DNA from: Marchantia polymorpha subsp. ruderalis
Taxonomy: Eukaryota; Streptophyta; Marchantiopsida; Marchantiales; Marchantiaceae
Assembly (NCBI GenBank): GCA_037833965.1
Contig: AP031354.1
Coordinates: forward strand, 12,812,001-12,876,000
Reading direction: 5' to 3'
DNA length: 64,000 bases
Numbering within the stretch: position 1 is the first letter of the stretch; every line of letters begins with the position of its first letter. Shown one piece after another: positions 24,021 through 34,390 of this stretch. The position numbers and the translations under genes are program-made. Below the pieces are notes generated by a model. It worked only from the letters and a program-made list of their open reading frames with translations. It had not been told where the DNA came from and did no database searches.

Positions 24021-27000
24021 TCATGGAATATTCGAGGCTTTAGCTTTCCTTATTCGAGCCTTGCTCCTCTTTCGGAAGTTCATGAACCAATTCGAAACCT
24101 GCAAAAAATTGAGAAAATAGTTCTCTTATCTTTCATCCATTAATAGTGATAAGAAAGTGATAATAGAGGGGCAAGTTACAGTCACAAGTATAAAATTAGT
24201 AAATTTGCAATGCTTCATCTTTATCTTTTCACTGATACAAGTCCGTCTTTTTCTCGGATCTTCAAACTAAATGCAGCGTTAGAATGTCACTTGTAAGCTC
24301 TTATTCCATCAACTGATTACTTTTCGGATGTTGCATACTATGCATTTGGAACCTTTTGAAGAGTGAAGCGTTATGTGTTGCTATAAGCAAGGTAGTGTCA
24401 CCCTAGAATATCTATAGCAAAATGCACTTACCTGCACATAGGTAACTCCAGATTCCTTTGCTAAATCTTCCCTTTGCTCCCGAGAGGGGTTTGGATGACT
24501 CAGATGTTCGGATGCCCATGTACTACGAGTTTCAGAATGCAAGTTGAAAAGTAAGAATGAGAACTTCATGGAAAGATTTACAGCAAAGTACATGTAAGTA
24601 CAAATCAAATTTCCCACAATAGTCCAGGCACAAATGGCTTCAAGAAACAGAGGTCAAATATGAAGAGGATATCATATTGTTTGGATAACGCCGAGAAATG
24701 AGATATTCATGGAAAAAGGCGAAGCAAAGAGTTATGTCACCTCAAGAGTCGTGTTGCCCGTGGTGGCAGTCTATTCGCCTTCTTCTTTCGAGGATCGTCT
24801 CTCCATTTTCTGCTCCTTTCGTTCTTGAACCAGTCCGAGATCTAGAGCACAATTTCAAGTGATGCTCATTTAAACAATCCTTCCGCTTTCGCGATGGAGG
24901 AAACATGCAACCTTTCTCTATAGATGGCAGCTATTCCACTGTAATAGATGTGAGGATGCTGGCAGTAACCTGTTGCAATGTAAGGTTGGTCCTCCGTGAC
25001 ATTTCATAGACTTCTCGTTGACTCGGATATGGAATGAGCTCATTCTTCTCCCACCAGGTTCTGTGGCAAAGGGGAGAGAGTGGTGGTTAAATGAATAAAA
25101 ATTCGGTACTTCGGCCTTGTCTTTTGAGCAATGTACTTGATTAATAGCTTAGGCGTGCCCTGGTCATCTAAATTCAAGCAAGGAGGGAAGCAAACGTTTC
25201 GAAATGTACTGACCTCAAGATTTGGAGCGATTCCGGTGTGTGGACCGACCTGGATCCGGTGCCTTCCAGCTCTTTACGTCTCGATGAAGTTAAAGATCCA
25301 GTGGAAGAGTCATCATTTGTATCGAGAATGCTGTTGGTTGCTTTAACATGGTCATCAACTGGTGCTGGCCTGGGAGTAAACTCCAATTGTTGAGAGCAAG
25401 TGGGGTGGTTAGATTCCAGCACCTCTCGCATACTGCCCTGAGAAATAGGAGCACTTGCAAATTCCTCTCCTCTGTTACAAGGCTCACAAGCCCTCATTTC
25501 AGTAACGATTTCATCATCTGGTGATGGTACAGGAGCCCATGCCAATTGGTCGGAGGAGCTATCCATGTCCATGTCCTTGTCCAGCACCTCCTCCACACAT
25601 CCTGGAGGAGAAGAAGCACTAACACAGACTTCTTGTGGGTCTTCAGCTTCACAGCCCCTGACTGCATTAAGATTGTCATTATCTCCTGATGGGACGAGAG
25701 GCAATTCTGGTCGTTGAGAGCAGCACGCAAGGGTGGCCAACACCTCTTCCACGTATGTTTGAGGATATGGAACAGGCGAAAGCACCTCTTGTGAGTGACG
25801 AGCTTCATAATCCATTGAGTCGTTCGACGCCTTGTCAAAGGGAAAGATTTGATTAAATACATCTTCGACGAGAAGTTTAACATTCGTCGATGATGCATGC
25901 CCCAAGGAACTCAAAACTTGTAGAAGATATTGTTGTCCCACTACCCAATGATTACCCTGCTCAAACTCATGATGTGTATCTCGCTGGCATAGTGGAACTT
26001 CAATTACTTGCTGCATGTCCTCGGCATGAGATGCCTTTTGAGCTGTGTTGTCAAGTATTGCTTGTGCTTGAGGTGTACACATGGATGGTGCTTTCAATCG
26101 GTGACTAAACTCCATATGCTCAGAGTCAGATGCGAATCTTCTTTCCAAGTTAGAAGCATCATCCCCAGCACTTGAATCAAGTAGCATTCCTGGTTGCGGT
26201 TTACATGTTGTTGGTGCTTCAAATTGTTGATCAAACTCCAGATGTTGATTATCAGAAACTAATCTCGTATCCATGTTCAAAATAACACCTGAAGTTTTAA
26301 TGCCAACCGATTCTTCAGCTGTGAAAGCAACTAACCCTTCTCGTTGAGATGTGCATGTTGTTGTCGGTTCTTCTAATCCGTGACCATACGCCATATAATC
26401 GATATCAAACACGAAGGTACTTGCTTCGTCGTTAGAAGTAGAAGCATTGCAGTAAACCGATTCTTGAGCTATGTGATCATCTAAGACTTCCTGTTGAAGT
26501 GGACAGGCTATTGTTGGTGCTTCTTGTCGGTGACCTAACTCCTGATGGTGAAAAGCAGTTACGATCCTACTGTCCACGTGAGAAGTACTACCCCAAACTT
26601 CGGGGTGAACTGACTTTTGACCAGTATCTCTGTAGTCAAAACATACTGGCGATTGAGGAGTGATTTTGGGTGGTGCGTTCAAGTGGTGGCCAAAGTCCAT
26701 ATGATCTGCAAGAGCAACGTTGCCCGACTGAGAGAATTCATCTCTCGGCTGATCTTCAGGAACACACATTCCAAAAGTGGATAGATATGTCCAAAGCTCA
26801 TCCACCGTGGGTGAGTGAAGTTCGTGATTGTCGGTGTATGTCGTCGCTTCAGTGGTGTGTTTAGCGGACTTTATTGTGGTGCAATCATCAGCATTTTGAT
26901 GGTCAGATGAGTACTCACCTGTTGTGGCCATCCTCATTATGTGAGAAACCTCCACAGTATTGCAATCATACGCGAACGCTGAGGACTGCAGATTATTACA

Positions 27001-27729
27001 ACGAACTTGGGCCTGGTATGGAGGTACGAAGCCATACGTAGTTTCTGACTCCATGAGCCAAGAGGAGTCCAGAGTGGAACAGTCGAACTCAATTGGTTGT
27101 TGAGTTCCGAAACCTGAACTTGTGGTAGCTGAATTTATGAACTCTGAGCTTTCTGAAGTACTGGGATCCAGCCAAAGTTGCCGGTGGTCTCCGGAGTAAA
27201 AAGTGGCGTCAGCTCCAGTGAATGGAGGAGGCACTACTGTTCTGCAATAGTCCCCAATCTGTACGTAAGGAGTAGACTGCATGGCCTCCGTAGGGCAGCA
27301 ATAATCGGACATAAAACCGTATGCAGAGGCCAAGGACTCTGATGTTGCGTATCCATTTGAGGTTCGTGCTTGACGCAAGGAAACGAATGTGGTAGGTGCT
27401 TCCAAGAACGGAGATGAAGTTATGGAGTTTGTTGGTTCCATCTCCCCTGAGAAGCTGTCCATGATGAAGCCACCTGGTGTTCGTGGAGCATATAGCTGAC
27501 CGTCTTCGAAGCTATTATGTCCCGCCACAACATCCGCATTCCCTCTGTCTACCTGATCCCCACTAGCACCATCTGGTCTGCATTCCTCAGAAGAAGAAAC
27601 CACCAAAACGTGCGCTCTCGCCCCAATCTGCATAGACTTATCCCCGTCATTCGTACCAGACGTTCTTCCATCTGCCTGCTCACTTGGGTCGGAAAAGAGG
27701 CTGTCGACCCAATCAAGGAACTCTCCCAT
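24021..27729 (-). CDS. Double TALE (BELL-like) homeodomain protein with acidic internal repeats, 958 aa
   Basis: Predicted nuclear transcription factor. Coding exons on the minus strand: 25214-27729 (ATG 27729), 24970-25060, 24741-24841, 24432-24522, 24021-24098. Phases agree throughout. ATG 27729 is chosen because a splice acceptor (CTTTCTGCAG) lies 11 bases upstream, at exon start 27740, implying a 5'-UTR intron. Residues 1-820 are acidic, S/T/E-rich and unlike any domain I know, with repeats at about 340-540 and 635-815. TALE homeodomain 1 spans about 823-885: RTWWEKNELIPYPSQ has the three-residue loop extension with PYP, and ISDWFKNERSRKW is helix 3. Homeodomain 2 spans about 887-949: STWASEHLSHPNPS, then VQVSNWFMNFRKRSK; HPNP and QVSNWF resemble BELL proteins. 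Both keep the W-F-x-N-x-R core. No SKY/BELL (POX) or KNOX domain is visible. Context gives no functional clue. Confidence 0.88.
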
Positions 27730-29047
27730 CTTCGACTCTACTGCAGAAAGAAGTGAATGCACTCCTGAAAAGCAGACTCCAGAGCAGCGAAGAAGAGCGG
27801 AGGTGGGATTATGGAAAGAGGAGTGTATCACGACGATGAGGAAACCCAGAGACTGGAAACTCATCAACTGGAAAGCAGAGGTCAAAACAGGGCAGATGAA
27901 TGAGGAGGATCTCACAAAATTGAGCAAGCCCGGAGAATTAACTTCTCACTAAGTAAACTCATCGATCTTTGTAGACTCTTTCGAAAGTGAATCTTGACAG
28001 CAGATTGATGGGTTGACACATTCTTCCATCGGTCACAGATCATATATCCCTCTCCATCCTTTCCTTAATAATACTGAAGCATTACGCAGTAATCACTTGA
28101 CATCCATCCTTGGTTCAATAATCCGTAGGCAATGTCAATCAGCCAGAGTCGACCCCTCCTACTTCTCTCTTCCTACATGAGAGATTCTCCCTACCTGAGA
28201 GACTTATATGTTATTGGACATTCCTACGAAGCAGGATCATGAAGCAATTCAATACAAAGTTCAATCGTCAGTCAAAGTTGCGACCAGTTGTTGCTGTCTT
28301 CTCTTCAGATTGGGAAGAATCTCTCTACAAAGGACGCACTTTGTAGAGATATTCCAGAGACTCCAAACTGGATGAGAAATCTTTTATGATTGACTGTTAA
28401 TTGTAAATGAAGAGATGATGAAGGTGAACCTCATGATCTGTGGACAGACAACGGTAATTGTGGATATTTTAGGTTCGACCGAGTTTTACTATCGAAGATG
28501 ACTACCACCTCATCGTAACTTCTAAACTCCATCAATCTTGCAAAAGTGCATTTGGTATTGATAGACAGGAAGTGCATCATCGATTCACTTCAGTAATGTC
28601 AATGAAGATGCAAAAGCACACAACTGATATGGATGAAATGAACGGCGAGTATGTGGCTAGCCCCAATCACGTCACGTAATCGTACCACGAGAGAATATGA
28701 AGAATCATCCACTAAAGACGATTACAAATATTTGAAGTGTTCTGTTGTAATAACTAGGCGTCCAAGTAGTGAACCAAAAAGTTTGGCAAGACCGAGTCAA
28801 GTCTATTAACGCTATGCTCCAATAATATCACAACGGGAGTGATATACTTTTGCATGTAAAATTGCGAATAATAACTCTGTGTAATATGGTAGACTCTCGT
28901 GGATATCCCATGCACATGTCAAAGTTATGCGTATTCCAGGTCACGAAGACAAAAAATTGCTTTCTTACTCTAACTTTATAATTCAACACGTGGCGTATAT
29001 AAATGTATGACCATTCAATGTATTGCGTACAACATTGATAATCCGAC
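27730..29047. promoter_or_regulatory. 5' leader/promoter side of the homeodomain gene
   Basis: Minus-strand transcription enters from here. The acceptor at 27741-27742 implies an upstream non-coding exon whose 5' splice site I could not fix. The open frame continues past 27740 to 27927 on a TTG codon, but I read that part as intron. No TATA box or other clear promoter element was found. Confidence 0.35.
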
Positions 29048-29327
29048 ACGTTTCCGATAACATATACGTAATGCCCTACAATGATTTAAGGAATTACATT
29101 CATAGGAGAGGATTATGGCAAATAACGCATTCTTCATAGATCACGTTTGTGACATTACATACACAATGTCCAACAATGATTTAAGGAATTAAATTCATAG
29201 GAGAGGATAATGGCAAATAACGCATTCTTCATAGATCACGTTTGCGATAATATATACAAAATGCCCTTCAATAAATCAAGGAATTACTGTACATGAATTT
29301 CTAGGCGAGGATTATGGCAAATAATAA
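29048..29327 (+). repeat. Three-copy tandem repeat, 95-bp period
   Basis: Units start at 29048, 29143 and 29238 with ACGTTT. Each contains AATGATTTAAGGAATTA (diverged in unit 3) and GAGGATTATGGCAAATAA or a near variant. Units 1 and 2 are nearly identical over their second halves. Unit 3 is more diverged and truncated. Confidence 0.85.
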
Positions 29328-31712
29328 GGGGCAGCTAAAAGGCTATAACCCAACGAGAAACAAGTAATGTGAGCAAGTCTGCATTCGAAGTAGTTCGCAC
29401 TCTCAGTGGATCAACAGTATCTAGTGCTAAGGGTCGTCAAGTCCAAGGTTGTCTGAAAAGTGGGATGAAGTTAGAAAGTGTCAAACATGACTCCACATCT
29501 GTCGCAGTACAAAACATCGAAGACGGACAGACTGCAAGAGCGGAGCCTTTAAGACAAGCCGAGTCCACTTCGGTCCAGCGCAGAAGAAGCAAAGCAGACG
29601 ATACCGTCTATCTATGGACTTCATTTATGGGGCGAGTGTTTATGGACAGGGGGAAATATAGTTTGGGGCAACACGTTCGGAAGGGGAGCTTCGAGTGCTG
29701 GAGGGATTAGTGGGGAGGGACGGGGAGCGGTGGGCCCTGCCTCATAAATAGCAGCGGAGACATGGAGTACCATGGAGCTAATAATAAAGTCAGATATGAT
29801 ACCACCAATGGAGCGGCAAAAGGGTGCTTCTGTAGACGACGCGATGTAATCCGGACACAATTCAAAATTAGGGTATCTATTATTGAAAAATGAATGGTCA
29901 TGACGTCCGTCGATCATTAGATTCAGCTCCATTTATGGCACACAAATATTCGTGTCAGGTCTTATAAATGCCCACTTCGGCATTCATTGCTAGGCGTGGA
30001 TTCAGCTTCAGAAGCTCAGAAGATGTCGATTCCCATCTCTCGAGTCTCGACAGTGTCTGTGGCCCTTGACTTTCCCTTCGATCTGTCAATCTGTCGAGCC
30101 CCGGACTTGAACTTTTCATTTTCAATTGGTGTCCAACTTTCTCGTTTATTCATTTTTTTCCTTCAAAGTTTCTCAAAGATTGCCTTTTCTGAACGCATGT
30201 GATTCTTCGCTCGTATATAACATGATTCTTTAGAAATGTTCCGATTTTTGCAGGCTTTTCCGACACTCGGGATAACTATTAGTTTGGATTTTCTTGGAAA
30301 AATAACAGAAAATTAGTCTTTCATCCCGTTGTTATTAAGAGTCGCTTTATATTAAGGAGGTCACTCAGAGAACTATTTCCATCTGCTAGTGATTTCTTCG
30401 TCCTCATTTTTGTATTTACAAGTTCGCGTGGTTTTATTTAGATGGAATGGACCAGATGAATCCTGTTCGCATCGCAGAGTATAGCTAACCATAATAAAAA
30501 CGAATGAAAAACTTATTTTCATTTATTTGTGATTTCCAAACTTATGAATGGATGAGTATGACCGAATATTCTCGTTTTAACTTTATGGACATGTTGTCGA
30601 GAGAGTGCGTGAACTCCTACCATACTTTCCCTCATGGATGATCACTTCCTCCCTTATGCTAAACCATAAGGACTATCACTGTCTTTATTATAAATGGTAA
30701 ACTAATTGAGCCAACGTCTGTACAATGCATAACATGAAGCTCTATTTACTGCAATTATAATAGAGTTATCACTTAAGATAGTGATCATTCATATAATCCA
30801 GTCTGACTTCTGATAGTTAACATTTTTTTGAATGAGGTAAATACGAGCATGAAGGAATGAAAAACTATTCTCCCATTTAATCTCGAAAGAAGAGTGTTGA
30901 ATTGATAAATAAGCGATTGAAAGACCCATCAAACCGTCAGAAATAAAACATACAGAAAACGAGACCTGTTCCTCTCGTTATCTGTTTCTTGTTCCAATAA
31001 GAATTACAAAAAATTCGATATATCTGTAAAGGATGCGCATGTATCCTTTGTTGTAATCCGTAACTGGACTGAGAACCTACTTCTATATGTAACATCTAAT
31101 TGGCCCTTGATAGTTCGTGCTCAAAGTGGAGCCTTTCATGTTTCGGATACTTTGCCAAGGGACAGATGAAATGAATAAGGCACCTTGGTGGGACATCCTT
31201 TTCATTTCCCTTCGAGCATGTTTTCTAGTTCACTTCTTCGCTTCTTCTTTGACTTCGGTTACTTGAGATCAGGAGTTCCTTGTTCTAGACATCAAATGTT
31301 TTCGTCGGCAATCACTTCATCTGGAACTTTTTCAAGGTGGAGGATTTCATCATTTCCCTTCATGATGAGGTGTCACGTGATATCTTGACCTCTTCCACGC
31401 CTGGACTGACTTGCTCATAAATATCTACACATTTTGGTACTCGATTTTACGACGAGGCATGCAACATTCAAAAAGCTAATATCAATAGCTTGACATATGT
31501 AGACGAATCTTTACAGATCGTGGTGTGCCAAGCAAGATATCCTCGCCACCGTCAGTTTCTCACGCAAATCATAGTAGTTCATGTGGACAGTTCAATCATC
31601 GGCTGATTCTTGACCGTCAACAGCCACTCCAGGAAACATAAGCGTCACGTGCACTAGCAAATATGATCTCGGTTTTCGAACGAGGATTCATCTTAAAGTT
31701 CCAAAACTTTAT

Positions 31713-31747
31713 GCCGTGTGTGGGGTACAGTGTTCCCCACACACGGC
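31713..31747. repeat. Perfect 13-bp hairpin
   Basis: GCCGTGTGTGGGG at 31713-31725 and CCCCACACACGGC at 31735-31747 are exact inverse complements around a 9-base loop. Confidence 0.85.
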
Positions 31748-31788
31748 CAGAGACTGCTTCCTCTCTCATCCCAACTGTGGATGGATAT

Positions 31789-31808
31789 GAGAGAGAGAGA
31801 GAGAGAGA
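31789..31808. repeat. (GA)n microsatellite
   Basis: A GA run of about 20 bp. Confidence 0.85.
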
Positions 31809-31838
31809 TGGTGGCCAACGATGTTCGCGTGGTTATTA

Positions 31839-33086
31839 TCACCAACCATAGACATTCGAACACTTCATCTCTGTTGCTATAAAACTCGGAAAGTTGACTT
31901 GCGCAAACAAGTTGTTCCTGGGGATGAACAGAATGTACTGATTTTCTCCAGTGACGGTTGTTTCACCGACAAGGTCTCGTGCTTTCACTGTTTGTAACCC
32001 ATGCACCTGCATGAAAGTTAATCTACCACACAAAAGTCGGAAGCGATCAATATTGAAGTCCATGTTTCGTACCGACAGCGAACTCTTACCCTCTAGGTTT
32101 CTGTGTCCGTGAATCATAACTTGCATTCTAGAGCAACATTTGCGCAAAAGTGGTAACCAGGCTTAACACAGACAATGACGACTTCGCTGGTAACACTCTG
32201 ATTGCAAAGCTGGAGTACAACACGTCATCTCAGTTTTCGTGAGCTGTTTCGGTCTTCCGATCAAAGACAAAACCAAGTTGTAACACTTGGATACAGATAC
32301 AGAGGTTGGACACAAACTAATCACAGTTTTCACACAAAGCTGAATTTCTTCTCTAGAGATCTATAATGTTGTTTTGAACCAAACAATTTTCATATATTCA
32401 AGAGTGAAGGGAGTGACAGTCCATACGCAATTTTGAACAGACCTTACTTGGAAAAAGGTGCAAAACCACGGGAACATTGGGTACAAAGTAGCGGAGATTG
32501 TATCCATGAGGGGCTGAAAGTGGTCTATGATAAAATTCCATTTTACCCAACTTCTCTACTGTGCAACCTAAACAACTAACCTCCAGAAAGTAATATCACA
32601 TGCGCAAAACTTGAACCAAATGTGTACAATCGAGACGAGCAACTAATTGAATTGTCAGATGTATAGAGACGCTACGATGATTGAAGAGGAAAGGGCCAAT
32701 ATGGAACTCGTTACCAACGTTTGAGAACTCACGCGTGATCTTGGGTCCAAGATAGGCCTGTGACGTCTTCGTCCACTTTGTCGGTACAAGCTCCACGTCC
32801 TCTTCAGTGGAAAATGATTAAATTTCACCACCATGGCGATTATAGAAGGACTGCTGAGAAGCAGTCCCGCGACGAGACTTGCACTTACATTATCCTCTTT
32901 TGGTCAAGAACTGACGTAAAGAGCGCCCAACATTACACTTGCATCTACTTCAGATACTGGTGGCCTAGTCATAAAAGGGTGATAAAGAGTCACATTTTCT
33001 ATCAAGTGCTTCTTGCTAGCAAATTCCACATCTACTTCCCACATCAGCCTCCATAGATTCTGGACTCCTACAGCTGCTTCGATCAA
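31839..33086 (-). pseudogene. Candidate decayed or cryptic multi-exon gene, minus strand
   Basis: Three minus-strand frames look protein-like. One at ~31842-32010 follows a TTTCATGCAG acceptor and begins VHGLQTVKARDLVG. One at ~32710-32800 reads ELVPTKWTKTSQAYLGPKIT before a GTGAGT donor. One at ~32910-33086 contains VGVQNLWRLMWEVDVEF. The phase of the second donor does not fit the acceptor near 32010, so I could not join them. The family is unknown. They may be remnants of a dead gene or chance frames. Confidence 0.2.
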
Positions 33087-33849
33087 AATTGTTCTGCTCC
33101 TCCGATGTGTCTACCTATGTGACCCTGTTTAGAAGAAAACTTCCAGGAAGAAACAGCCTTCGTAAAAAGTTCCATAACAATGTACCATCCACTAACTATA
33201 CAGTGTACAGCTGCATACAGCAGGGAATGGCGTTGCTTCCACACCCTCCTAACGACCCCACTAACATTCAACAGAGCAGCAGGACAGCAGAAAAATTTGG
33301 AAAAGCCTCATCGAGAGTGTAGCTTTTTATCAGCCAGTGCGCAATCCCTTGGGTGCATGGACCTTGTTTAAGCTGTTTGAAGAAGTAGGGCTAAAGACAA
33401 CAATATTTGCGTCACACCTCTGGGAGAATCTCAAAGAAGCGTTTTGACAGCCACCTCAGTCGATGGAAGCAGTGCTCCTCCAAGAACGAAACACGTCAGA
33501 AGCATGCAAACTGACTAATACTGTTAAGGAGACCCTGGGCCTTCTTCCGGTTACTGAGACAAATTTCCTGTTCTCCAAGACTGTAACTGTTGGTTTCCCA
33601 TGAAGAACCCTGGTGAGAGTATTTCAGCACGATTACTGCAATCACTGCGTTTGTTCGATATCTGAACGTTTGAGATGGCAGCATCGTGGAGGTTTTGACC
33701 TCCACAATGCTGCCAGTTCATCTGCTCAACAATAAGATCAACCGCTTCTCAGGTGCTTCATGTTATGTGTACATGCAGACAGACCCTTTCTGAATACCAT
33801 CAAGGTCTTCCCGATTTCGTATTAAAAATCTCATCATAGACCATCCAGT
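33087..33849. other. Spacer, probably with the 3' UTR of the small conserved gene
   Basis: The neighbouring minus-strand gene stops at 33850, so its 3' untranslated region extends into this stretch. No other feature is supported. Confidence 0.4.
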
Positions 33850-34390
33850 CTAGGTTTCCAATGGAGCAACATTCTCTCTCCCACCAGTAGGGTCGTAACC
33901 TCTTTCCTCAAACTCTCGTAGAACTTCGTGCCGCATTCTAAGCCAAAGCTTTTGTGCCTCCCTTTCGAACTTTTCCCGCTGTAGGTCAGATATGAGATCA
34001 TCACCAGCACTTTGCATGGCAGCTTGAGTTCCAATAGTGGTCCCGTACGTTCCTCCTTTGGCAACAAATTCTTTTACAGCCTCTTCGTCTCCTGGGTATG
34101 GGAAATCCCTACGTTGATACAGGTGGGCCATTTCCTTCTCTTCCTGCTCGGCAACGGCAACAATTTGCCAAATTAGAATTTGATCTCCCAATGAACTGAC
34201 TTGGAGCCTTCAGACAAGCGACCACCGTATTGCAACGCGTCTCAGGGGTAGATTAGAAACTGACCTTAGTTCGAGGCTTCAAAGTCCACCAACCCAAAGG
34301 AGAAGCCTCATCCCACCACCATGCCGCACCAACGATGGCGTAAGTGCTTAACAAGGCTTTTCCAACCTGCATCCAATGCTGCTTCGACAT
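33850..34390 (-). CDS. Small conserved plant protein, 139 aa, two exons
   Basis: Exon 1 (34265-34390) begins MSKQHWMQVGKALLSTYAIV. It has a short hydrophobic N-terminal segment (about residues 11-24), then WWWDEASPLGWWTLKPRTK. After a 121-bp GT-AG intron, exon 2 (33850-34143) starts EEKEMAHLYQRRDFPYPGDEE. It continues with a glycine-rich GGTYGTTIG stretch and a charged helical C-terminus (EREAQKLWLRMRHEVLREF). Both exons are in phase 0. From memory the architecture resembles the Arabidopsis At1g55160 family (annotated WAS/WASL-interacting, function unclear). That is a recollection and not a search. A single N-terminal membrane anchor is plausible. The frame continues open upstream of exon 2, but the phase is wrong for exon 1, so that part is intron. 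Confidence 0.8.

Larger units (their letters stand above)
29328..31838. other. Spacer, no supported gene
   Basis: The 113-codon frame at 29369-29710 starts on GTG and has no recognisable motif. A perfect hairpin (31713-31747) and a GA run (31789-31808) lie at the right end. Confidence 0.45.

Noticed and set aside
24737-24739. TGA as the end of a single-homeodomain protein
   Set aside because: A GT donor two bases inside gives an in-phase join to the 91-nt exon that completes a second homeodomain. Read-through to the stop remains a possible isoform.
27741-27927. N-terminal extension of the homeodomain protein (LNFVRSSSF onward)
   Set aside because: It begins on TTG, and a good splice acceptor sits between it and ATG 27729, so I read it as intron.
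29369-29710. 113-codon plus-strand frame
   Set aside because: Starts on GTG, has no splice acceptor or family motif.
34144-34191. Extension DQILIWQIVAVAEQ ahead of exon 2 of the small gene
   Set aside because: No acceptor gives the right phase with exon 1. The acceptor at GAGCAG before EEKEM fits phase 0.
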